Shown: piece after piece, positions 53,446-62,146 of the stretch
Layout of the letters: each line of letters begins with the position of its first letter
Numbering within the stretch: the stretch's first letter is position 1
Origin: Amycolatopsis granulosa
GTDB taxonomy: Bacteria; Actinomycetota; Actinomycetes; Mycobacteriales; Pseudonocardiaceae
Assembly (NCBI RefSeq): GCF_011758745.1
Contig: NZ_JAANOV010000001.1
Coordinates: 620,001 to 684,000 of the forward strand
Direction of reading: 5' to 3'
DNA length: 64,000 bases
Program-made: the position numbers and the translations under genes
The notes under the pieces: generated by a model
The model's database searches: none
The model's input: only the letters and a program-made list of their open reading frames with translations
Told to the model about the DNA's origin: nothing

Positions 53446-53568
53446 CTACTGCCCGGCCCTCCCGCATTCGCCGTTGAGCTTGTAGCACAGGTAGCTGCCG
53501 TCCAGGCCGATCTTGAGCAACGCGCCGCCGAGCAGGAGCAGCAGGATGTTCTGGGTCTCGCGGCGCAC
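53446..53568 (-). pseudogene. Truncated TIGR03943-type membrane protein
   Basis: Only about 40 codons remain: GTG-started RRETQNILLLLLGGALLKIGLDGSYL and a short odd tail. The opening matches the first membrane helix of the TIGR03943 putative permease subunit family, usually some 200 residues, often encoded with a permease partner and metal genes. It follows the ArsR regulator at 53585 as expected of that arrangement, but the rest of the gene is gone. Confidence 0.55.
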
Positions 53569-53584
53569 GTGCGGAGGTGGCCCT

Positions 53585-53947
53585 TCATCCGACCGAGTGG
53601 CCGGTGTCCTCATCGGTGGTGATGCGGTGCGGGTGGTGCGGGATGCCGCGCACCGCATGGCCGACCAGGTCAGCCCGGTGGTCGCTGGTCAGGTGGTAGA
53701 GCATCCGGCGTCCGTCCCGCCGCGCCTGCACGAGGCCGGCGAGCCGCAACCGGCCCAGGTGCTGCGACACCGACGACCGCGACGCCGCCACCTGCGTGGT
53801 CAGGCTGGTGACGTCCTGCTCGGTGGACAGCAACCGCAGCAGGTGCAGGCGCGTCGGGTCGGCGACGTGTCCGAGCACCTCGGCCGCCACCGCGAGCCGT
53901 TCGGCTTCGGACGCACCTGCCCCCGAGGCGTTGTTACGCGCGCGCAT
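53585..53947 (-). CDS. ArsR/SmtB-family metal-responsive repressor
   Basis: 120 residues. Winged-helix core: AEVLGHVADPTRLHLLRLLSTEQDVTSLTTQVAASRSSVSQHLGRLRLAGLVQARRDGRRMLYHL. The tail HHPHRITTDEDTGH supplies His and Asp residues in the C-terminal helix region, the alpha-5-type site of zinc/cobalt sensors. It sits divergently from the His-rich CDF transporter remnant (54015) and before a truncated permease, the classic zinc-efflux arrangement. Its regulated partners here are broken, so it may now be an orphan. Confidence 0.85.
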   Translation of the reverse strand: MRARNNASGAGASEAERLAVAAEVLGHVADPTRLHLLRLLSTEQDVTSLTTQVAASRSSVSQHLGRLRLAGLVQARRDGRRMLYHLTSDHRADLVGHAVRGIPHHPHRITTDEDTGHSVG

Positions 53948-54014
53948 GCCTGCCTAATGAGTGCCGTCAGGGGTACCTGGCAAGGGAACAGCCGCGAAAA
54001 AGAGACAGACGCCG

Positions 54015-54465
54015 ATGGGCATGTCGAACGAGCACACCAGCCAGCACGGCCATGGACACGGACACGGCCATGCGCACGGCCACGGCCACGGTCACGCACA
54101 TGGTCACGGCCGGCGCCCCGGCACCTGGGCCGGGCGGGTCTGGGCGTAGCTGCGGCACGTGGTCACCCCGCACAGCCACGACAGCGCCGACCGGTTCGAC
54201 AGCGCGCTGGAGACCAGCAAGCGCGGGATGCGCACCCTGGTGTGGTCGTTCCTGGCGCTGTTCGTGACCGCAATCGCGCAACTGGTGATCGTGCGTTCAC
54301 CGGCTCGGTCGCCCTGCTGGGCGACACGATCCACAACTTCGCCGACGCCCTGACGGCGCTGCCGGTCGGCATCGCCTTCGCACTCGGCCGCCGCGCCGCG
54401 ACCCGCCGGTTCACCTACGGCCTGGGCCGCGCCGAAGACCTCGCCGGCGTCGCGGCCACGGCAGG
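54015..54465 (+). pseudogene. Broken cation diffusion facilitator (CDF) metal exporter
   Basis: Starts with MGMSNEHTSQHGHGHGHGHA and more His-Gly repeats, typical of zinc/cobalt CDF proteins. The frame is closed by TAG at 54147 after RVWA, resumes as LRHVVTPHSHDSADRFDSALETSKRGMRTL, slips one base near 54292 into FTGSVALLGDTIHNFADALTALPVGIAFALGRRA, and ends near 54465 in foreign sequence. About two-thirds of a normal CDF gene is missing, including the C-terminal domain. Divergent from the ArsR repressor. Confidence 0.75.
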
Positions 54466-54599
54466 GTGTGCGGACGAGACAGTCGGCAGTCGGCGGCGTC
54501 CCGCGGTGGCCGGGCAGGCAGCTCGCGATACCCGTCGTCAACGCGCGGGAGGGTGGACCGACGACGAGGACGGCCACCCGACCTGGTTGACGGTGCGGA

Positions 54600-54759
54600 C
54601 CGGCATGTGAGGTGGAGGAACAGCAGCTCTACCGGCACCCTGCACGAGGAACGGCCCGTGGTGGCCACCGAAGCCGTGCCCGTGGAACGGGTCCGGCTGG
54701 CCAAGGACCAGATGCACGTGAACCACCTGTTCACCGCGGAACCCGGCGGCCACCGATGA
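54600..54759 (+). pseudogene. DUF2382 (YsnF-like stress protein) fragment
   Basis: A frame here reads VRWRNSSSTGTLHEERPVVA then TEAVPVERVRLAKDQMHVNHLFT, matching the repeated HEERPVV-x-x-E-x-VPVERVRL core of DUF2382 domains. No start, no PRC-barrel partner domain; it is a piece of a larger gene. Sequence between 54466 and 54895 otherwise shows nothing assignable. Confidence 0.55.
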
Positions 54760-54895
54760 TGGTGCCGAGGCCCTGGGGCGGGAACCCTGGCGAACCCGAA
54801 GTCGACGACCGCCGCGACCAACCGCTCCGGGCTCGGGTGTGCGCGGCCCAGCCCCGCGGGTGAGCGGGTCCCCCGGAAGCCCCGGCCCGCAAGAG

Positions 54896-56488
54896 TCAGC
54901 GCGAGCGGCGGGAACCAGCGCGCGCACCGGCCGAGAAGGCGGCGGCACCGCCGGTTCGGGCAGGAACGCCACCGGAGGAGTCGCGACCGGATCCGGACGT
55001 TGCGTCGCCGGAACGGCGTGGACGGGACTCGGCGGCACCACGACGAGCCTGGCCGAACTTCCCGGCGCCCTCGCGACGTCCGGCGGGGTCGGCCGAGCGG
55101 CGGCCCTGACCAGCGGACGGGCCGCCATCGTGGTCTTCACCGGCCCGGGACCGCGCCGGCCGTCCGGCTGCGGCACCACGCCGCGCGTCACGGGCACTCC
55201 CGGACCCGCCACGGCCCAGCCCGGACGAGCGGTCCTCGGCACCCGACCGCGCCGCGCCAATCTTCGCGGACACCTTCTTCGGCCGCGTGTCCGCGGCCGG
55301 CCGCGACGGCGGTGTGGTGAACGACCGCTCACCCGGCGCCAGCTCGGACAGCAGCGGATGACCGGGACCAATCCGCGTCGTGGTGGGCTTGATCCCTGCC
55401 TTGCGGGTCAGGTCACGGACGTCGGCGACCTGCTCGTCGGTCATCAGCGTGACCACCGTGCCAGCCGCCCCGGCCCGCGCCGTGCGGCCGGACCGGTGCA
55501 GGTACGCCTTGTGCTCGACCGGCGGATCCGCGTGGATGACCAGCGTGACGTCGTCGACGTGAATTCCGCGGGCCGCGATGTCGGTCGCTACCAGCGTTCT
55601 CGCCGCTCCGGACGAGAAAGCCTCCAGATTGCGCGTCCGCGCCCCCTGCCCGAGGTTGCCGTGCAGTTCGACCGCCGGGACGCCGGAGGCGAGCAGTTTG
55701 CGCGTCAACTGCTTCGCACGGTGCTTCGTCCGGGTGAACACCAGCGTCCGGCCTGCCGCCGCGGTGAGATCGACCAGCACCGGCAGCCGGTGGCTCTCCT
55801 CCAGGTGCAGCACGTGGTGCGTCATGGTCGACACCGGCGACCGCGCCGAGTCCACGCTGTGCGTAACTGGATTGTTCATGAACCGCTTGACCAGCACATC
55901 GACCCCAGTGTCGAGGGTCGCGGAGAACAGCAGCCGCTGCCCGCGCGCGGGAGTGGCCGCCATGATGCGACGGACTTCGGGCAGGAAACCGAGGTCAGCC
56001 ATGTGGTCGGCCTCGTCGAGCACGGTGATCTCGACGGCGTCGAGCCCGATGGCGCCCGAACGCATGTGGTCGGCCAGCCGGCCCGGGCACGCGACGACGA
56101 TGTCAACGCCCTCACGCAGGCGGGAGATCTGCGGGTTGGCGCTGACGCCGCCGAAGATCGTGGTGACCTTGAGGCCGAGCGGCCCGGCCAGCGGCAGGAT
56201 CGAGCCTTCGATCTGGGTGGCCAGCTCGCGGGTCGGCGCGAGGATCAGGGCCCGCGGGCGGCCGGGTCGGCGCCGCACCGGGGCGGCGGCGAGCCGGGCC
56301 AGCACAGGCAGCACGAAACCGTAGGTCTTGCCGGAACCCGTGCGGCCGCGACCCAGGACGTCCCGGCCCGCGAGCGAATGCGGCAGCGTGGCGGCCTGAA
56401 TGGGGAAGGGGCTGGTGACGCCTTGCCCGGCCAGCGCGTCGACGAGGGTCGTGGACAGACCGAGTTCGGTGAAGGTAGGTGTGCTCAT
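54896..56488 (-). CDS. DEAD-box RNA helicase
   Basis: 530 residues from ATG 56488. All helicase motifs are present: Q motif (FTELGLSTTLVDALAGQG...PFPIQAATLP), I GRGRTGSGKT, Ia APTRELATQ, Ib CPGRL, II VLDEADHMADLG, III FSATLD, IV LVFTRTKHRAKQL, V ATDIAARGIHVDD, VI HRSGRTARAG. The last 130 residues are a basic, Arg/Gly/Ser-rich tail as in RhlE-type proteins that bind structured RNA. It unwinds RNA in ribosome assembly or mRNA turnover, often under cold or stress. Intact in a neighbourhood of broken genes. Confidence 0.95.
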   Translation of the reverse strand: MSTPTFTELGLSTTLVDALAGQGVTSPFPIQAATLPHSLAGRDVLGRGRTGSGKTYGFVLPVLARLAAAPVRRRPGRPRALILAPTRELATQIEGSILPLAGPLGLKVTTIFGGVSANPQISRLREGVDIVVACPGRLADHMRSGAIGLDAVEITVLDEADHMADLGFLPEVRRIMAATPARGQRLLFSATLDTGVDVLVKRFMNNPVTHSVDSARSPVSTMTHHVLHLEESHRLPVLVDLTAAAGRTLVFTRTKHRAKQLTRKLLASGVPAVELHGNLGQGARTRNLEAFSSGAARTLVATDIAARGIHVDDVTLVIHADPPVEHKAYLHRSGRTARAGAAGTVVTLMTDEQVADVRDLTRKAGIKPTTTRIGPGHPLLSELAPGERSFTTPPSRPAADTRPKKVSAKIGAARSGAEDRSSGLGRGGSGSARDARRGAAAGRPARSRAGEDHDGGPSAGQGRRSADPAGRREGAGKFGQARRGAAESRPRRSGDATSGSGRDSSGGVPARTGGAAAFSAGARAGSRRSR

Positions 56489-56725
56489 AAGCAGTTGTGG
56501 ACGCGGGCGCCCTGGATCTCCATCAGTAGAGGGTTGTCCTGCCCGGCGCGGACCTGGTGACCGCGGCGCGTGGGAGTCGACAACGGAACGCGGCCCGAGG
56601 CAGAACTGAGCGGGCCGCGTGATCAGTGTACCCGACGCACGCGCGAGTCCCGTGGCTTCCGGTCTGAGCGCGGTGGTAACGGGTACCGACCGGGGCGAGG
56701 CGAAGAACCGACGACAGGAGTTCCC

Positions 56726-57560
56726 GTGTCCCAGCCTCCGCAGCAGCACACCCCGCCAGGCACCACCGGCGACATGGATCCCGCGCCCGACCACGGGGAG
56801 CACAGCTACCGCGGCTCCGGGCGGCTGGCGCGGAAAGCGGCCTTCATCACCGGGGCCGACAGCGGCATCGGCCGTGCCGTGGCGATCGCGTTCGCCCTCG
56901 AGGGCGCGGACGTGCTCATCTCCTACCTCGACGAGCACGAGGACGCGCGGGAGACCCAGCGGTGGGTCGAGGAGGCCGGACGCAAGGTTGTGCTGCTGCC
57001 CGGCGACCTGGCCAGACCCGCGCACTGCCGGTCGGTGATCGCCACCGCGGTGGCCGAGTTCGGCCGGATCGACGTGCCGGTCAGCAACGCGGCGTTCCAG
57101 ATGACGCATGAGTGGATCGAAGACATCCCCGACGAGGATGGGACCACACGCTGGCCATCAACCTCAGCGCGTTCTTCCACCTGACGAAGGCGGCGGTGCC
57201 CATATAGCGCCGGGCTCCTCCATCATCGCCAGCAGCTCGGTCAACTCCGACAACCCGCCGCCCCAGCCGCTGCCCTATGACGTGACCAAGGCGGGGATCA
57301 CCAACATGACCGCGGCGCTGGCCCAGATGCTCGGTCGAAGGGAATCCGGGCGAACAGCGTGGCCCCGGGGCGGATCTGGACGCCGCTGATTCCCTCGACC
57401 ATGCCCGAGGAACAGGTGAAGAGCTTCGGTGCCCAGGGGCCCTTGGGCGGCGCCGGCCAGCTGGCCGAGCTCGCCCGGTGTACGTGCTGCTCGCCTCCGA
57501 CGAGGCCAGCTACGTTTCCGGAGCGCGAATCGCGGTCACCGGCGCACGCCGGTCCTGTGA
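56726..57560 (+). pseudogene. SDR oxidoreductase broken by several frameshifts
   Basis: A GTG at 56726 with AGGAG starts an N-extended short-chain dehydrogenase: GRLARKAAFITGADSGIGRAVAIAF (TGxxxGIG), GRIDVPVSNAAFQ, then after a slip near 57139 DHTLAINLSAFFHLTKAAV, a slip near 57199, IIASSSVNS...PYDVTKAGITNM (YxxxK), a slip near 57336 GIRANSVAPGRIWTPLIPS, and a slip near 57477 VYVLLASDEASYVSGARIAVTG. At least four indels, all restoring to the same protein, so either recent decay or poor sequence. Relatives are the YhdF/general stress SDRs. Confidence 0.8.
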
Positions 57561-57797
57561 CCCGCGGCCGCGTCCGGTGCGGTGGTGCCCGGCGGGGTGT
57601 GCCGCAGCACAACCAGGGCAGCTCGCTCCTCCCCCACCGCATGGGCCGGAAGAACGTCCGTAATCGTCCACAGTGGGCGGATAGCCGAATTCGGCACCGG
57701 TGCCCGCGCCGGCCAGGGCGTGTCCCTTCCGCTTCCTCCCGTGACCCGAAGGCGAGCGCCACAGGCCAGGTCCTGGCCGTTCGGCCGCCGGGAGGGA

Positions 57798-58373
57798 TCA
57801 CTGGCCCCCGCGCCGCAGCATCCTCCTGATGGCCGCGAAGACCAGCCCGCCCACCAGGACCCACGGCCCGGCGACGATGACCGGGTCCAGCATCTGGTGC
57901 TTGACGTCCGCGCGCTTCTTCCCGAACCGCGAGGACACGCCGTGACGGGAGAACTCGCTGAGCACCCCGGTCTGCGTGATCGGGTTGTCGGGACGCAGAG
58001 TCAGCAGCGAACGGATGTGGCTCTCCCACGCGTCCACCCGGTCCGCGGCCAGCAGGAGCAGCCAGTGCGCCGCCCGGCCCTCGCTGTACTTCCGGTAGGA
58101 CAGTTTCCGCAGCATCCCCGAAAAACCCGCCGGTGGGCACGAAGTGCCAAAGACCGGGGTTAGAAACTCATGCTCGATCGACCGTTCCCGGGGCCACTTC
58201 TCCGGCTGCCGCTCCGGGAACTCCCAGTGCGCGCCGGTGCGGTCCTCCTGCCACTGCAGCTTGGGCACCGACGGGCGATCCTTCGGATCGAGGTCGGCGC
58301 CCCAGCCCGGAATCCGGGCGCGCAGCTGCTCACTCGTCTCGGGCAGCGGCGGTCGTTCCGAGGTGTAGGTCAT
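57798..58373 (-). CDS. Conserved hypothetical protein with C-terminal membrane anchor
   Basis: 191 residues from ATG 58373 with GGAAAGG upstream, 16 bases after the alcohol dehydrogenase gene, so cotranscribed. The body is soluble (LRARIPGWGADLDPKDRPSVPKL, EKWPRERSIEHEFLTPVFGTSCPP, a RKLSYRKYSEGRAAHWLLLLAADRVDAWE stretch) and ends with one membrane helix (PVIVAGPWVLVGGLVFAAIR). Proteins like this accompany Zn-dependent dehydrogenases in actinobacteria; function unknown. Confidence 0.75.
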   Translation of the reverse strand: MTYTSERPPLPETSEQLRARIPGWGADLDPKDRPSVPKLQWQEDRTGAHWEFPERQPEKWPRERSIEHEFLTPVFGTSCPPAGFSGMLRKLSYRKYSEGRAAHWLLLLAADRVDAWESHIRSLLTLRPDNPITQTGVLSEFSRHGVSSRFGKKRADVKHQMLDPVIVAGPWVLVGGLVFAAIRRMLRRGGQ

Positions 58374-58389
58374 GGCACCTTTCCTTCCT

Positions 58390-59535
58390 TCAGCTGCCCG
58401 CCACGATGAGGGGCTTGATGCAGCCGTCCAGCTTCGCCGAGAACATGTGGTAGCCCTCGGCGATGTGCTCGAGCGGGATGCGGTGGGTGACGATGTCGCT
58501 CGGTTTCAGGTAACCGTTGCGGATGTGCTCGAACAGCCGCGGCCATTGCCGCTTCACGGGACACTGGTTCATCCGCAGCGTCAGGCCCTTGTTGAGGGCG
58601 TCCCCGAACTTCACGGCGCTGAACATCGGCCCGTAGGCGCCCATCACCGAGATGGTGCCGCCCTTGCGCACCGAGTCGATCGCCCAGTTGAGGGCCACCG
58701 GTGAACCGCCCTGGAGCTTCAGCTTCGCCGACGTCACGTGCTGCACGAAGTTGCCGTCGGCCTCGGCGCCCGCGGCGTCGATCGCGACATCGGCGCCGAG
58801 GTAGCCGGTGATCTTCTTCAGGTGCACGACGATGTCGTCGTACTCGCTGAAGTTGTACGTCTCGGCGTGGGCGAACGTGCGGGCCTTCGCCAGCCGGTAC
58901 TCCAGGTGATCGATGACGATCACCCGGCCCGCCCCCATCAACCAGGCGGACTTCGCGGCGTACAGGCCCACCGGCCCGGCCCCGAAGACCACCACCACGT
59001 CACCCTCCACGATGTCGCCGAGCTGCGCACCGAAGTACCCGGTCGCGAGCGCGTCGGTGAGCAGGACCGCGTCCTCGTCGTCCATCCAGCCGGGAATGAC
59101 GGCGGGCCCCACGTCGGCGAACGGCACCCGCACGTACTCGGCCTGCCCTCCGTCGTACCCACCGCAGGTGTGCGAGTAGCCGTAGATGCCGCCGACAGCC
59201 GTGGCGTTTGGGTTGACGTTGTGGCAGTTGGAATAAAGACCACGAGCGCAGTACCAGCACGTCCCGCAGAAGATGTTGAACGGCACCATCACGCGGTCCC
59301 CCCTTGCGAGGTTCCGCACGCTGGAGCCCACCTCCTCGACCACGCCGACGAACTCGTGCCCGAAGGTCATGCCGACCCGCGTGTCCGGCATCATCCCGTG
59401 GTACAGGTGCAGGTCGGAGCCGCAGATCGCGGCCCGGGTGACGCGGACGACGGCGTCGTTCGGGTGCTCGATGGCCGGAACGTCCTTCTCCTCGACACGG
59501 ACCTTGTACGGCCCGCGATAGACCATCGCACGCAC
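58390..59535 (-). CDS. Zinc-dependent alcohol dehydrogenase (formaldehyde-dehydrogenase-like)
   Basis: 381 residues from GTG 59535 with GGAGGAG upstream, starting RAMVYRGPYKV. Catalytic zinc ligands AICGSDLHLYHG and FGHEFVGVVEEVG; structural zinc site NIFCGTCWYCARGLYSNCHN; nucleotide fold VVVVFGAGPVGLYAAKSAWLMGAGRVIVID. This is the medium-chain family close to glutathione-independent formaldehyde and threonine-type dehydrogenases; substrate is not determined from sequence. First gene of a two-gene operon with 57798-58373. Confidence 0.92.
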   Translation of the reverse strand: MRAMVYRGPYKVRVEEKDVPAIEHPNDAVVRVTRAAICGSDLHLYHGMMPDTRVGMTFGHEFVGVVEEVGSSVRNLARGDRVMVPFNIFCGTCWYCARGLYSNCHNVNPNATAVGGIYGYSHTCGGYDGGQAEYVRVPFADVGPAVIPGWMDDEDAVLLTDALATGYFGAQLGDIVEGDVVVVFGAGPVGLYAAKSAWLMGAGRVIVIDHLEYRLAKARTFAHAETYNFSEYDDIVVHLKKITGYLGADVAIDAAGAEADGNFVQHVTSAKLKLQGGSPVALNWAIDSVRKGGTISVMGAYGPMFSAVKFGDALNKGLTLRMNQCPVKRQWPRLFEHIRNGYLKPSDIVTHRIPLEHIAEGYHMFSAKLDGCIKPLIVAGS

Positions 59536-59658
59536 GGCTTCTCCTCCGCCCTGTCGTCGAACGGCCTCTCGGGCCCCTCCCGGCACATACCCGTCCCGTG
59601 TCCGCGTAATCCTCCCGGGTGTTCCTCCGATGACGCTCGGCCGATCGGGCGGCCCGGG

Positions 59659-60513
59659 TCAGGTCGCTTGGCGGCCGGTTCCTCCACGGGACTCCTGCTG
59701 GGCCTCCTCGACGCGGTGGGACACCCGGAGCAGCCGGATCGAGGTGACCAGGCCGATGCCGCCGACTATGTTGCCCAGCGAGGACCAGGCCAGCGCGAGC
59801 GCCCAGTCGGCCCACGAGTAGTGCGCCATGCCTCCGAGCAGGCCGGCGAACATGAGGATCGAGTCGAGTACCGAATGGAACAGCTGCCCCCCGACGAGCA
59901 GGAACGGCATCGCCACCGCCGCGACGAGCTTGACTCCCATGTCGTTGGTCGCGTGCTGCATCCTGGTCATGAGAGTGATCACCGCGCCCGCGAGCACGGC
60001 CAGGAACAGCGAGGCCCAGGACACGCCCAGCGTCGCGTAGTGGTCGCCGGTCGTGGCGGCGGTGTCCCGAAGGCCGGGCAGCGCGACCACGATCATGCCG
60101 GCCATCACGAAACCCCCGGCGAGGTTCGCGGCGAGAGTGACCAGCCACAACCGGAGCAACCGTGGCCAGGAACCACTTCCGGACGCCAAAGCGGTCACCG
60201 GCACCAGGAAGTTTTCGGTGAACAGCTCGCTGCGCGCGAGAAGCAGCGCGATGAACCCGATCGTGAACGCGGCGGCGGCCAGCAGCGGCTGGCCGGTCTC
60301 GTGCTTGACGACCAGGTAGGCCAGCACTCCCACGGCGACGTCGACACCGCCGAGCACGCCGGTCGCCATCAACGGCAGCAACGGACGTCCCAGCCGGTCC
60401 CGCCCTTCGGCGATGATCCGGTCGAACGCCTCCTCCAGTTCCGGCTCGTCCCGGCTGCCGGCCTGGGACCGCAGGGGCAGAGTTGCGTGTTCGTCGTTCG
60501 AATCGTCTGACAT
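59659..60513 (-). CDS. Formate/nitrite transporter family channel
   Basis: 284 residues from ATG 60513 with TTGGAG six bases upstream. A charged N-terminus (ELEEAFDRIIAEGRDRL) leads into six hydrophobic segments of the FNT fold (for example GVDVAVGVLAYLVVKHETG, FTIGFIALLLARSELFTENFLVP, LVTLAANLAGGFVMAGMIVV, WADWALALAWSSLGNIVGGIG). Family members pass formate, nitrite or hydrosulfide across the membrane. Unlinked in function to its neighbours as far as can be seen. Confidence 0.88.
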   Translation of the reverse strand: MSDDSNDEHATLPLRSQAGSRDEPELEEAFDRIIAEGRDRLGRPLLPLMATGVLGGVDVAVGVLAYLVVKHETGQPLLAAAAFTIGFIALLLARSELFTENFLVPVTALASGSGSWPRLLRLWLVTLAANLAGGFVMAGMIVVALPGLRDTAATTGDHYATLGVSWASLFLAVLAGAVITLMTRMQHATNDMGVKLVAAVAMPFLLVGGQLFHSVLDSILMFAGLLGGMAHYSWADWALALAWSSLGNIVGGIGLVTSIRLLRVSHRVEEAQQESRGGTGRQAT

Positions 60514-61389
60514 CGTGTCTCCAACCGTGGCGGAACCCGGCGACCGGCCGCATACCCGGACGGGAGCGGACCTATTCGCCAGCCAGGCGCCGCGGCGGGG
60601 GTGCCACCACGCCACGGCTGATCAGCCCGTTGGAGGACAACAATTTCTTCAGTGGGAGGCGAAGCACGGGAGCTGGATTCGGAACGGGCGGAAGGCCTGC
60701 TTCCGCTAAGCGAAGGCTTGGGGGGACCTGCGAGTGGAAGCGGGGGATCAAGGCCGGTACGGGGTCGCCTCTCGGCGAGTGACGCCACACGGCTCCGGTG
60801 TTACCGGTATTCCGTGAGGGTGGAGGGTGAGGCCCGGGGACTCGGCCGTACCGACACCTGTTATAATGCGACCGCCGCCGGATAGTTCCCGCTCCCAGGC
60901 GTGATGTGCGTCGCCGCCGGCAGGGCAGCCGGCGGTGGATAAGTTGGTCACCAAAAGCGCGGGAGAACGCGGGGTCGGCGTGGCACGCGGGGAATCTGCC
61001 CGATCCGCTCGTCCTTATGCCGAAATCGCGCGGCAAGTTTTGCGACGGCTGTCATCTAGTCGAACCGAGTCGAACGGCGCGCAACCGCTTCAGAAGAAGC
61101 TATTGCGGGCTAACGTGCAGGAAAGTCACAGATGACGACGTTTGACCCGGCGCTAAAAACGCCCCACCTTTGGGCAATGACCAGCCAGTTCGGGTCGTCC
61201 GGACGCGGTCGCCCCGCCGGAAGAGCTCGCCGATGTACATATTGAGTGCAGCCACCACGTCACCTTCCACATCAAAGCTTCCATGCATCGGCTGACGTCA
61301 CAGCCGAAGCCGTGTGGTTGGTGTGCAACTCCCCCTCGGACACAGTTTCGTGGCAGATCTGCCACATCTGACGTGCTGGAGCTGGACAT
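60514..61389. other. Long gene-poor stretch
   Basis: Nearly 900 bases without a convincing gene. Short overlapping frames exist on both strands, including a 66-residue plus-strand frame at 60935 that begins MDKLVTKSAGERGV, but none has a ribosome site with clear coding character. The right part merges into the decayed peptidase below. Confidence 0.4.
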
Positions 61390-61580
61390 TCATGGACAAC
61401 CAGGCGACCAGCTGCGCGCGGTCGTTCTCGACCTTGATGCATCACCAAGTGTCCGAGTTCGTGCGCCGCGTCGAAGCGCTGTCGTTCTGCTGTCTTGCCG
61501 GTGTCGATGAAGATGAACGGCTCGTTCTCGATGTACAGCGAGAAGGCGTCGAGAGAACATCTCCGCTTGCTAACTAGCGA
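61390..61580 (-). pseudogene. ImmA/IrrE-type metallopeptidase fragment
   Basis: A frame on the minus strand contains LDAFSLYIENEPFIFIDTGK, then AERQRFDAAHELGHLVMHQG: the central part of ImmA/IrrE-family zinc peptidases, with the HELGH metal motif and the preceding AERxRFDAAHELGH signature. Sequence on both sides does not continue the family and includes shifts, so it is a remnant of a phage- or TA-like XRE-peptidase gene. Confidence 0.65.
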
Positions 61581-61786
61581 GCCCTGACCACGCGTCACCG
61601 ACAAACAGCGAGAGAGCAGCCCGGGGCATCTCGATGCGCAGTGCCCAGTGGACTGGAGTCGAGCTCCTACTGGCACGTTGCGGCACACGGTGCTGTCCAG
61701 CGCGGAGAAAAGTTCCTGATCGACGAGCGTGGCGGCCGCCGTCTGCACCTGAGCCAGACAACGGCCGCCGCTGCTCCCACGTGTGC

Positions 61787-61999
61787 CTATTTCCTACCGC
61801 GTAGCCGATCCCACATCTTGACCACCAGCCCGAGGCCAAGCAGCACTGCGCACCCGATGGTCGCACAGATCACAGCGAAGATCGGATCGTGAAACACGAA
61901 GGGGAGCGCTACCCCGAAGGGCACGAGCCAGCAGGTCGCGACGACGAGGACGATGTCGCGAAGGTGGTGGCGGCTAATCCGTTTCAGCGGATCACCCAA
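61787..61999 (-). CDS. Possible small membrane protein
   Basis: 70 residues from a TTG at 61999: basic start (LKRISRHHLRD), two hydrophobic helices (IVLVVATCWLVPFGVALPFVF and AVICATIGCAVLLGLGLVV) and a basic end KMWDRLRGRK. Helix and flank pattern look natural but there is no ribosome site and the start codon is weak, so confidence is limited. No family recognised. Confidence 0.4.
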   Translation of the reverse strand: MGDPLKRISRHHLRDIVLVVATCWLVPFGVALPFVFHDPIFAVICATIGCAVLLGLGLVVKMWDRLRGRK

Positions 62000-62146
62000 T
62001 GGTGTCGTGTGCGCAAGAGGGCTCGGGAAACGCGGATATGGCGTGCGACTGCTCGCATGTTCCCTCTAGAGCGCACGAACCGCTTCCCTGGTGCCCCGAA
62101 TGGGACCTGGCTTCATCGTCCATGACGATGGGGTCGAGTTTTGCCT

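Noticed and set aside
58738-60510. 590-residue plus-strand frame
   Set aside because: Antisense to the alcohol dehydrogenase and the FNT transporter, both unmistakable.
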